Of a stretch of DNA of 64,000 nt, positions 1 to 10,100 are shown piece after piece. The stretch comes from Leishmania infantum JPCM5 (lineage: Eukaryota; Euglenozoa; Kinetoplastea; Trypanosomatida; Trypanosomatidae): contig NC_009416.2 in NCBI RefSeq assembly GCF_000002875.2, positions 1,364,001 through 1,428,000 of the forward strand. The letters run 5' to 3'. The notes beneath the pieces were generated by a model, which was given only the letters and a program-made list of their open reading frames with translations, searched no databases and was not told the origin of the DNA. Position numbers and translations under genes: made by a program. Position 1 is the stretch's first letter. The number at the start of each line of letters is the position of its first letter.

Positions 1-1
1 C

Positions 2-898
2 GGGTCGGCGCTCGTGGCGTGGTGGCGCTGCCTCGAACACGGCACCTTCAGCGTGCTGGTGGACCCCAACAACTCCCTGGGCTACGCGATTGAGCTGACG
101 CTGAACGTGCTCAAATCGGCGCGGCAGGAAGGCCTGCAGTATCGCCTGGTGTCCTCCACGACCCTGACGTCGTCGCCGCCGCACGAGGAGGTGGCGCGAT
201 TTGCCTGTGTGCTGCTGCGCGAGGTGAACCGCAGCGCCATCTTGGAGGGCTGCGCGCCGCTCGCGGCGGCTTGCCTCGACTACCTCTACGTCTTCAGTCC
301 AACCGCCGACTTCGCCATCCAGGCGCATATACTCTTCTTCACCACTTTCCACTGCGAGGACCTCGACGTGCCGATCGACACCTTCGAGGAGTATGTCTCC
401 TACGCTCGTCCCCTGCACGCACTGGCGTCGCTGCAGATCAACTACGCTCTCAAGAGCACGATCCCGGCAGAGTTCTGGCGCCGTGTAAAGGTCGCCAAGG
501 ATTCGATCGCCTCGTTGCTGGCGGTAACCAACGTCGTGCCCAGCGGCGGGGTGGAGGGGCTGAAGGAGATCATTACGGCGCAACAGCGCGACGCGCTCAT
601 GATGCTGTCGCGCATATTTGTGATGATGGCAGCGCGCTCCCCGGAGAGCGAGTGCCAGCGCTGGCTGGAGCAGGCAGAGCGCTGCCTGAGCCAGTGCCAG
701 GATGGGCTGGCGGTGTCCAACTCCTTCGAGGTGGATGCCATGATATGCTTCCGCCGCGCCGCCCTCTTACTCCTATTTAAAACTGATGCGAAGACGGAGG
801 AGGCCAAGACCCAGAGGAAGAGGGGCGAGTCGTTCCTGAAGCTGGGCCAGAAGCCTGTGGCTGATACAGCGAGCATGCAGCAGCAGAATGGCGTGTAG
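2..898 (+). CDS. Conserved helical protein, C-terminal part (5' end outside window)
   Basis: The reading frame is open from the left edge of the window to a TAG at 896-898, giving 298 visible residues. No ATG marks a start near the edge, so this is the 3' part of a longer gene. The visible protein is mostly helical and leucine/alanine-rich, with repeated hydrophobic helix pairs that could be TPR- or HEAT-like, and ends in a charged, Gln-rich tail. I see no catalytic motif, membrane segment or signal. Codon third positions are strongly G/C-biased, which supports it as real. I do not recognise the family. Confidence 0.85.
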   Translation, partial: GSALVAWWRCLEHGTFSVLVDPNNSLGYAIELTLNVLKSARQEGLQYRLVSSTTLTSSPPHEEVARFACVLLREVNRSAILEGCAPLAAACLDYLYVFSPTADFAIQAHILFFTTFHCEDLDVPIDTFEEYVSYARPLHALASLQINYALKSTIPAEFWRRVKVAKDSIASLLAVTNVVPSGGVEGLKEIITAQQRDALMMLSRIFVMMAARSPESECQRWLEQAERCLSQCQDGLAVSNSFEVDAMICFRRAALLLLFKTDAKTEEAKTQRKRGESFLKLGQKPVADTASMQQQNGV

Positions 899-3068
899 GA
901 GGGCGAGCAGGCCAAGGTGGACGTCAAGAAGTCTTAGGCGAACCGAGGGATAGAGAGAGGGGAGGGGCGGATGCTGCTCTTGACCAGCTGCTGACCCATT
1001 TAAGGGAGAGCATATGGGGGGGGGGGAGGCGGCGGCGAGGAAGGGAAGGGGGGGGGAGCAGACAGCAAAAAGAGCATCCGGCTTCACATGCGGGGTGTGC
1101 GGGAGATGTGGTGGGATGGGATATAGATGATGAGGGAGTTTGCACACCTCCTTCTCGAGGCGCCTTCGCGCGCATTCGCGACTTGTACGACCGATCTCGT
1201 CCTCTCCCGAATTCTACTCCCCATCGCCCTCCGTCGCTTCATGTTCTTTATCTCACACCTGTTCCTTCCGCTGTTTCTCTTACTCTTCCCCGCGGGCTGG
1301 TGAGCTCGTCACGCGCCCCTTGTGCGTTCTGTGCGCCGGGGTTGTCCTCCCTCCTGAGGAAGAGGTGTTTGTAAGGCGTGAACAGGCTGGGGGATGTCAA
1401 CAGTCACGTGTTTTCTCCTTCCCTCCATCCTTTGATGTGGTTTTGTTTTGTGCACTCGCGCTGCGTTGTTGTGGTTGGTGGCATTGGTGGTGGCGCTCGA
1501 GTGCTGGAGAGCGCGCAGAGGTGTGCTGGTGTGCGTAGCTCGAGAGCTGGAGAGGAAGAGGGAGGGCTGGCGCGTTGCAGCGCGCGCACATCTGAGCCAT
1601 CGCGCTCGATGAGGGGGGGGGAGGTGAGAAAGGGAGCCGAGAGTGGTGCGCACGGACCGGGACCGGGCAGGGGTTGCTTGCGCGCTCGTTCACGAAAGGT
1701 GGCGAGGCACACTGGCGCAGATTGGTACCAAGAAGCGTCGACGCACACGCAGGCAAACAGACACAGACGCCCTTGCAGGACCCATTCTACGCGCTCTGCA
1801 GTGGAGCACAACGTGCGTCTACCGCGTAAGGACTGCCAGCATGCGTGAGGGTCTCACGTGTCCGTTGAGTGCTGGCCGCCTCGACTCCTTCGTGTTTTGT
1901 CTTCTCTCATCAGAGGGGCTTAGGTGTGTTGCTGGCGGGGGCTTCCGCTGACTCGGGGATAGCCCTCTCCATACGCGTAAGACGGATTGCAGAGAGGCGG
2001 TGCGCCAGTCGTTTTGTCGTCACCACAGGATCTCCTCGTCTCTCCTGCCGTCTCTCTCCATTTGTTGGCCGCATCTCCGCCCTTCTTTCTCCTCCCTCTC
2101 GTCTTCTTTCGCTTTTGGCTCGTTGCTGGCGTGCTCCCCTCCCCCCAGCTGCTTAGTTTGTGTCTCCTCGCCGCTGTTCTCCTCTTGCTGCCCGTGTTGT
2201 TGACGATGCGGTTCATTATCGCTCTGGGATGCGTTGTCTAGCTAAGTGCCACCTTTTAACCAGCAATGAAGAAAGACCCTACGCAGGGCGGCCGTGCCTC
2301 CCTTTCTCCTCCTCTCTCGCGTCGCCCTCTGTGCGCGTGCGCGTCTCTGTGTCACGCTGTCTCTCTTCTCTTCTCTCTTCCTTTTTTTTTCCTTCCTCTA
2401 AAGAATCCAGAGAAGGAAAACCAACCAAAAAGCAACACACACAAAGAGCAGCAGCGCACACGACGGCAGCTGCGGAGTCGTCATACTGCCAGTTTCTATT
2501 TCCCTGCCTAGCCAGCCATTCACAAGCGGAATGACGCTGGCTATCAAGCAGCATCCACCCCTCCCTCTCACCACCCTTCGAGTGACGACGGAGTCGAGCA
2601 AGAAGGAGTTTTTGCGCTGAAGCGTAGCCTTTTCTTGTCTTTGCCACGCGCGCGCCTCGCGCTCCCGATCATGTACGCCTTTTCATGTGCGACGGTAACG
2701 CGGAACTTTTCTGCCTCGCAAGAGTTCTTCTCACTACTGTACTTATGGAGTGTCGTTCCCGGGGTATGAGCAAGCGGAGCGTGGGTGAGACCGGTGGCGA
2801 GTGGGGTGGAAGAGGGGCTGACCGCATCATTGACCTCGAAGCGACGTCTGCAGCCCTGCTGTCGTCCCTCGCGCACGAAGACACACAAGAAGAGACACAC
2901 GCGTGTGCTTCCGCGGCTGCTTCATTTGCGTACGAAATCGAATCGCATATTCTCGTGCCTTGCTCAAGCTCTCCTCACTCGCTGCTCTTTTCCGTGTGCC
3001 CCAACACCTCCTGCTTTCCTTTCTCACGTGCATTGGCACCGTTGCTGTTCGAGTCATTCGTGCACCTG

Positions 3069-3092
3069 ACACACACACACACACACACACAC
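3069..3092. repeat. (AC)n microsatellite
   Basis: About twelve perfect AC units in the intergenic region. Confidence 0.95.
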
Positions 3093-3776
3093 GCACAGGC
3101 AGACCGACAGACAGGTACGTGATCGCTACTGCCTCTTCAACTTCCTCTGCGACGAGATCTCCCTCGCGGGGCTTGTGCTGGGCTGTGCTGCACGAGGAGA
3201 TGTGCTACCCATTTTTTCCCCTTCTGCCTCACCGCCAAGCCTTGTGCTTTCCAGCGTCGTCTCGCCGCTGCCGCTCTCTCGTTGACTGAAGCTGTTTTGA
3301 CTTGCTTACGCTTCCTTACATGGAGGCGCGAGCACGCATACGCATAGACGCCTGTATGAGCGCATACGGCGGTGGTGGCTTGCCTTGCAGAGTGAATACA
3401 GACGTCCGCCAACAGTCCTCTGCCCCTGCGACCTCCTCTGCTTCAACCCCTTTTTTTTCGTTGAATGATTCTTCGGTCCACCCCCTTCTCCTCCCAGACG
3501 GCGAGAGCCGGCGCGAAGCACCGGTGTATATCGAGTGCAGGTGCTTACTTTCGTTGTGCTGATACACCACGCAATGCGCTTCGCCCTCCATTATCATCGA
3601 CACTCTTCTTTCTTCATGTTGTCCACTCGTATTCCTGCCTTGACCCTTCTTTCCATCACTGCCAGTGTCTTCGAGCTAGCCCCACCACATCCAAGCCCCG
3701 CTCCAATCTCCGCCAGGTGAGGTAGGAAAGCCAGCAGGATGGGTGGCTTAGCACGCTCATGCGCACCAAGCAAAGG

Positions 3777-3800
3777 CACACACACACACACACACACACA
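3777..3800. repeat. (CA)n microsatellite
   Basis: About twelve perfect CA units in the intergenic region, upstream of the hydrolase-like gene. Confidence 0.95.
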
Positions 3801-4230
3801 GACTCCTACGGACCACCTGGAGTGACACAGATCGGTCTGAGCGGCGCAACTGCACGCGCTCTCCGTATGAGATTTATCTGGCCCCACGCATTGCTGCCGG
3901 TGACAAGCTCCCTTCCCTCTTCTCTCCTCACCTTCCTTCTCTCTTCTCCTGGCCTCGTCTCTCTCTCATGCTGGCGAAGGAAGGTATGCGTTGGCGCCCA
4001 CAGCAGTAAGCCACCCTTACATTGCAAGCTTCTCTGCTTATCGTGTTTCGCTCTCGAGCGCTTTTCGGTGGCATCTTGCCATCTTCTTCACAAGCGCTTC
4101 CTCTCCGGTTGCTGCACACACCTCTTGACCACGTCGTTCGCCCGCCTGCTTATTCGAGCAGATCAACCGCCTGCTTGCTTTCTTTTTTCTTTTTTTTTGT
4201 TACGTTTTTGTACTCCCGCCGCCATTCTCC

Positions 4231-6045
4231 ATGGCATTTTCGCTACGCTCGCGCGCGGCGGCAGCGGTGCTGCCGCTGATTCTCACCATACTCGTCGGCT
4301 GCGTCCAGTGCTCCGGTTCCGCGACGGTGGGGGCGCACAACGACCGCTTGCCGCAGCCCAGCTGGAGCCGCACCTGCACCTCCCCGTACGAGGTGTGCTC
4401 CACCATCGAGGTGTACCAGTACTGGGAGGAGAAGAAGAATCGCTTGAGTTTCACTGTGGATGCAATGATGAAAGACCCGAACGCGAAAAACGTGCTCACC
4501 GTGTGGATGGTGGTGGATGACGCCGACGTCAACATGGCGAAGGACATCTTCCGTGAAGGCATTAACGTCGTCATTGTGCACCCGCGCGGCTCAAAGCAAA
4601 CACAATCGTTTATGACGTGCGCGAATACCTCGAACCCCTACAACAGGCAGTGCTGGATGTCTGAGGCATGCGCGGCCGAGCTGGCGGCGGCAGCGAGCAG
4701 CACGAGCAACCCCCTTAACATGTCGCACTACTCGGCGAAACAGGCAGCGCACGATCTCGACTGGGCACTGCGCACCCTCGGCGATGGCCGACCCAATGTG
4801 GTGCTGGGCCAGGGCCTGAGCAGCATGTTGGTTCTTCGTCTCCTTCAGTATCACCAAGACACCAAGGCAGCAGTGATACTGTTAGACTACGTGCACCCGC
4901 TCATGTTCGACGTGTACAACTACTTTGGCGGCGGCAGCATGGTCACTGCCCTGCAGCACCTCCTTGCCATGTGTGATGACCAGGCAGCGTGTGTCGGACG
5001 ACTGGGCGCAGCGGAGGGGTCGTGGAACCGTCTGATGACGGTCATACATATGGCGAAAGAGGGAAAGCTCTCGTGCGCATCGCGGCTAAAGTGGGCACCC
5101 CGCAGAGGCGGCAACGCCGCCTTTGCCGATGAGCTGCGCGGGGTGCTGGCCCTCATGCTGCGGTACCCTGTCTACCCCTTCCTCGCCAGCAACGCCGCTC
5201 TGTTGAACTTGATCCCGTCGCTGCTTTACAGGGTTCAGCGCTGCAACAAAAAGGACGTTGCAGCGCTCAACAAGCTCTACGACTACTTGAGCGCCGCAAA
5301 GAACTACGAATGCCCTGAAAGCGTCGCCCTGCATATGCACTGGCTCGTAAACGAATTCCTCCAGGCGGCGCCGCCGGCCAACATCCACTCGTTTCGCAGC
5401 AGCGCGGCGGCGAAGCATCTGATCCTGCCTTCCTTCCATGCCATGTCGGCGTTTCACAGCGCCGCTAAGAAGTTTCCGCGCATCTCACGCAGCGCTGAGT
5501 CGAAGCAGCTCCCAGCCAATGCCACGCAGCCGATCCTTCTGCTCAACGCCGACACCGACGCGCTGCTGCCCGGAGGTGCAGCCAGCCAGGTCGCCCTTGC
5601 CTTCCGCCAACTTGGAGACTCGGTGCAGCTGCGTCAGCTTCGAGGTATCATGAACCGTCCTTCCGCTGTGCTCACGCCGTGTTTGGTGAACAATCTGAAG
5701 ATGTTCAGGGATCATGGCGTGTGGGCGGATGAGGATCAGTGCACGCTTGACGTCGCCCACAAGATCGACTTCATCAACGGTGCCACCGACATCTACTACG
5801 GCACCAGCGACGCCTGGGACTTTGACAAGCCAAACTCTGACGAAACAAACGGCGGTCGTGACGACAACGATGACGAGGGTGGCTTTCACTTTAAGTGGCG
5901 TTTCATTGCCCGCGCGCTGCTCGCGCTGATACTGCTTGGTGGCATTGGCGCCGTCGGCTACTTTGCCCTCACCTATCTTAAGGCGAACGGCCCCTTTCAC
6001 TACAGCCGCGTCAGCGACAACTTTTACGAAAACCTGCACCAATAG
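4231..6045 (+). CDS. Type I membrane protein with S33/TAP-like alpha/beta-hydrolase fold, probably inactive
   Basis: 604 residues. The N-terminus (about 1-28) is a signal peptide: a basic start, a hydrophobic stretch, then small residues. One transmembrane helix sits near 558-582, followed by a roughly 22-residue tail, so the bulk should be luminal or extracellular. A block near 193-198 sits where the nucleophile elbow GxSxG of serine hydrolases belongs, but reads G-Q-G-L-S, so the Ser position is Gly195. Asp443, in an LLLNADTD..LP context, matches the triad Asp loop of tripeptidyl-aminopeptidase-like S33 enzymes. Near 473-484 the Cys (C484) of the family is kept, but the expected His is replaced (N475/R476). 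Several Asn-X-Ser/Thr sites and many cysteines fit a secreted domain. Fold assignment is an inference from motif order; loss of activity follows from the missing Ser and His. Confidence 0.8.
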   Translation: MAFSLRSRAAAAVLPLILTILVGCVQCSGSATVGAHNDRLPQPSWSRTCTSPYEVCSTIEVYQYWEEKKNRLSFTVDAMMKDPNAKNVLTVWMVVDDADVNMAKDIFREGINVVIVHPRGSKQTQSFMTCANTSNPYNRQCWMSEACAAELAAAASSTSNPLNMSHYSAKQAAHDLDWALRTLGDGRPNVVLGQGLSSMLVLRLLQYHQDTKAAVILLDYVHPLMFDVYNYFGGGSMVTALQHLLAMCDDQAACVGRLGAAEGSWNRLMTVIHMAKEGKLSCASRLKWAPRRGGNAAFADELRGVLALMLRYPVYPFLASNAALLNLIPSLLYRVQRCNKKDVAALNKLYDYLSAAKNYECPESVALHMHWLVNEFLQAAPPANIHSFRSSAAAKHLILPSFHAMSAFHSAAKKFPRISRSAESKQLPANATQPILLLNADTDALLPGGAASQVALAFRQLGDSVQLRQLRGIMNRPSAVLTPCLVNNLKMFRDHGVWADEDQCTLDVAHKIDFINGATDIYYGTSDAWDFDKPNSDETNGGRDDNDDEGGFHFKWRFIARALLALILLGGIGAVGYFALTYLKANGPFHYSRVSDNFYENLHQ

Positions 6046-7160
6046 AGGTGATAATCGAGGACGCCTCGCTCGCTCTGTGTGCGTGTGTGTGTGTGCGGAG
6101 GCGTTGTGCGCACCTCTTTTCTCTGTGCCTGTGCTTTTCCTTTTATTTTTGTTTTACAGCCCCTCCCCTCCTGTCTCTGGCTCTCCATTCGTGAGCTTAT
6201 ATTATTACGATGTCTGCGCTGACGTGTCCCTCTCCCCGAACACGACGCCCGCCGGTCCTATGTCCGCGCCTCTGCTTGTGCTTCCCTCATAACCTACTAT
6301 GCATGAGAGCATTCTCTCTTCTCGATGGCGAACGATCTCAGCAATAAAAAGAGGTCGTGGAACAGCACACGCGCTCATCCCCTCCTCCCTCCCTCCCCTT
6401 TTTCCCCTCCCTTCCTGCACGGCTTTTGACCTTTTCGTTCTTTTCGATGCGTGCATGTACAGGCGTACGTGTGGGATAGCGTCAGGCCGGGCCCACTCCT
6501 CTTGTGAAGTTCTCTTCCCAGCATTCTGGCATGGCCGCGCTGCCGATCATCTTTTCACGCCTCTCTACGCGCTGTCGCTGCTCTTTACGACTGCCGTCAA
6601 TGCACGGGAGCGGCCGGCCAGAAGATGCCATCGTTCCTCGCGCACGCACGGCTTACCGTCATCTCGCACCTCCATTTCGTTTCCAGCTGCGAGCTAGATA
6701 ATGTGAAAGACACATATGCCTTTCCTACCCTCCTCCTCTTCTTCTGACTTACTGTCGCGCGTGCTCGCGTGGCTCTGCTGCTTACTGGCTACTGTGCGCA
6801 TTGGGCGAGTCGATACACATGCGTTTTGCGCCCTCTGACTTGCACGGGTATCCACGTGCGTGCACGAACACAGCTGTACCGCCCTGCTCCCTCTCTCTCT
6901 TGCTACTATTTTTTGTGGTGCGAGGCACTCACAAAAGCTCACGATCATCTGCCGTTCATTGCAGCTTGTTTTTGCTATCCTTTCTTGCGTTCTTTTTTTT
7001 CCTCTTCCACTCGCACTCATCCACATCCACACACCGGCACACGTACGTGCTGCATCGAAGGCGAACCGTCACCATTCTCGCACTCCTCACCCCCCCCTCC
7101 GGAGGCGTGAACGCTGGTTCCGTTGCTTCTGCTGCGACTGCTGTTGCCATACCTATCTTG
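6046..7160. other. Intergenic region before the DOP1-like gene
   Basis: T/C-rich spacer with a GT-rich run near 6076-6094 and purine/pyrimidine alternations, but no coding-like ORF. It ends in a strong polypyrimidine tract and AG (7059-7060), described separately. Confidence 0.7.
6967..7060 (+). promoter_or_regulatory. Predicted spliced-leader acceptor of the DOP1-like gene
   Basis: T/C-rich tract (about 6967-7020), then the first AG at 7059-7060. No ATG occurs between this AG and the ATG at 7161, which is why that ATG was chosen rather than an in-frame upstream one. The implied 5'UTR is about 100 nt. Confidence 0.6.
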
Positions 7161-10100
7161 ATGAGCCACGCGTCTGACAACGGCGAGGGAAAGGCTGTGA
7201 AGTCCTCGCAGCCACCGTCGCTGAAGCGGTCGTCACTGCCACCGACACGGCCGGCGGCTGCTCCCATGACACTCGTCCCATCCGTCGCCTCTGTCAGCTC
7301 CAACGGTGTTCATGTTGCAACTTCTGGGAGCTCACAAGGTGTGGCTTCGCAGACGGACGCAAAGACGGCGAGCACCACCGCTGGTGCACCCTCAGATGAT
7401 TCCGATGGGAAGCCTTCAGAGGTTGATGCAGCAGTCGATCACTCAGAGCACAGCGCTGTAGAGGCTTGCTCATTCCACTCCCACGCCGCCCCCGCTTCGC
7501 AAGGCCCTTCATCCGTGCAACAGGCATACACCTTTTCTTCTTCCCTGCCATCGCCGCGGAGCCCCACCGCCGCTGCGGCTCGTGCCGCACCCGTCACCGA
7601 CCAGCCGGCCATGCAAGACATCGGCTCCTCGACAGACGTGTCCGCCAGTGACGTTGCTAAGTGGAAGGAAAACCGCGAGTACAAGATGCTCGAGCGAGGC
7701 ATGCACAAGATCCTCTCCGCTATCGACAGCACGCTCTCGGCTGACTGGGCCACGCAAGCCTCCCTGCTTGGCCAGCTTCTGGCGTGCTTAAGACAGTATA
7801 AAGGCGTGATTGGTGCGGTAGAGCTGCCAGACGGGCTGCACTTCGCGAAGGCGCTTGGCCGAACTCTCAGCCCGCTGAGCGTGGTCGGCGTGCAGCGAAA
7901 GGCGCTAGAGGTGGTGCAGTGCTATCTCGAAATCGCGAATCCCGTGTATCCAATGACGAAGGACCTGCCCTTCGTGCTGCCGGGGCTGCTGGAACTGCTG
8001 CCGCAGGCGTCCATGCAGGTAAAGGGAGACATACTCAAGCTCCTTGACCGTGGCGTTGTGCGGCGTCTGCCCGGATCAGCACTGCGCGCGTGCGTGCAGG
8101 GGTTACTGACGGCTCTTCTCAGCTGCTTGGAGGAGTCGGAGACGAGCTCCATATACCGAGGTGCCATGGGGCTGCTTGAATATGTGCAGGCAGCCCTCGC
8201 TCGCGACGCACCTGCCCCGTCCTTGCCCTCCTCGAGCCAACGAGGCGAGTGGGCGGAGCTGCGGGGTGGTCAGGTGCTAGCAGCGCACATGTGGGTGCTG
8301 ATCCGTGACGCCTCAGCGCTGCGTTCTCCTGCTCTCAACGTCATGAAGGTCTTCATAGCACAGAGCGGTGGCCTGGCATCCGGCTCTGCGGCCGGCCCCG
8401 CTGAAGGGGCTGCAGAAGATGCGGCGGCGGCGGCGTCGACTGCATCGACTCCAACCTCTGCACTGCCGGACTGGGTTGGTGGGGATGCCGCGACGATGGC
8501 GTCGGCTCTACTCAACTGCCTGCAGGACACGCAGGAAAAGACCCATCGCTTGGCCCTTGACGTTCTCGTTACGGTGTGCCCACTGACATCGGTGGACTGT
8601 GACTCCGCGAATTTCACACACACTCCCCTGGCAGCGTTCTTCGACGGCAACACGAACAAGCACACGAGTGCCTCTGTGGGCGTTTCACCGCAGCCGTGCT
8701 GCGGCAATGGCGCTATTATTCCTTTTGAGGTGAAGTCCCTCCTCGTGGCGGCGGCTGTGCAGCTGCTTGGCACGCGGTATGGAACGCCGAGTGTAGCGCG
8801 GCGCATTTTTCAGTGGCTCACCGTCAACCCTGGCGTCGGCGGCAGCGTCAACGAGAGGCCGGGCATGGACGACGACGACTCGTCCGACGCCGATGGTGGC
8901 GAGCACCACCGCGACGCCCTCAACAGCCGTGCCTCTTCCTCGTGCGTGGCATACGTGCAGGACATCACCTCTTGCGTTGTGTCACGGGGGTTCGACATGG
9001 TTGTCGAGCACTGGTGGACTCGCTGGGTCGGAAAGGTGGGTGATGACACGCCTGCGGAGCAGGCGCCGCCGTACGTGTCAGCCGCGCTCTCTGCTCTGGA
9101 ACACAGTGCTGCCCAGGCGATCAGAACGGCGACCGCGCCGCGGCTGGCGAGTGCGTCGTCGGTTGCGGCTGCGTTGGGTGCCCGCGAGGCAAGCAGCAAC
9201 TTCATAGCATTGCCGGATGTACCGGTAGGCATATCCGTGCCTTTGGTGTGGGTGCGAGCGCTCCTGGTGCTCTTCCGCTATCGCAGCCGCTCCACACAGG
9301 GAGGTGATGGAGCGCTGCTGATGAGTCCAGTCGCAGGGGACGCTGCGACATATGAGGGCGCCGAGGTGCCCATTGAGACAGGCTGCGGACCGTTCCTCAT
9401 GCACGTGGCGCCTCTTCTCCTTCCTTCGCTGAGCCGCCTTATCGCTGGGGTGTCCTCTTTTGTCGGTGGTTCGTCGGGCGGCGTCTTGGCGGGCGCTGCG
9501 GCGGAGATGTGGACAGCAGAGCTTCACGAACTCTTGCGTGTGCTGCCGTGGGGCTTGCTTGTCGAGCTTGACACGTGCGCTGTGCAGCATGTCGAGGAGC
9601 TGCTGCGGCCTGTGCTACACCCCCTTTGTGCGTCAGGTGTAGAGGAAAGCGACGAGGCCGCTGCCCCTGCAGCACCTTCCGTGTCTGCGCACCTACAGGC
9701 AGTCGCGGCTACTCGAGCACAGAAGCGCATCGCTGCCCAGACAAACAACCTGTGCACGACGGCCAAGGCGTTGGAATCCGTCTTGGTGGACGCGGCTGCC
9801 GAGCAGCCGTCACCGGCGCAGGAGTACGTGCGGGCGTCGCTACGGTGGTCGGCGAAGGTCGCGCAGCTTCTGAGTGAGGTGCTGAAAGCTCTGGAGGCGG
9901 AGATGCGCGCTGCTGGCGGCGCGACAGGTGGTGCGACGACGTCGAATGAGTCTCTAGTGTGCCAAAGCCCAATGGTTCAGCTGCTGCTGTCCACTGCTAA
10001 CGGGCTGCTCCGCTTGCTTGCGCAGCGCATGCAGCTGATGGAGTCGATGCTGGACAGCGTCCTTGCCGCGGCGAGCGCGACCGGGACGCCGTCGGTGGTG

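Larger units (their letters stand above)
899..4230. other. Long intergenic region (3'UTR plus 5'UTR signals)
   Basis: These 3.3 kb hold no ORF with coding-like third-position bias. Just after the stop codon lie two G-runs (about 1016-1026 and 1049-1057) in a purine-rich stretch. The rest is T/C-rich with several polypyrimidine tracts, plus (AC)12 at 3069-3092 and (CA)12 at 3777-3800. The last AGs before the next gene are at 4157-4158 and 4160-4161. A separate T-rich tract at about 4168-4200 has no AG before the ATG at 4231. Confidence 0.7.

Noticed and set aside
6801..7160. 120-codon N-terminal extension of the DOP1-like frame
   Set aside because: It translates the polypyrimidine tract and predicted splice acceptor; the first ATG after the acceptor is 7161.
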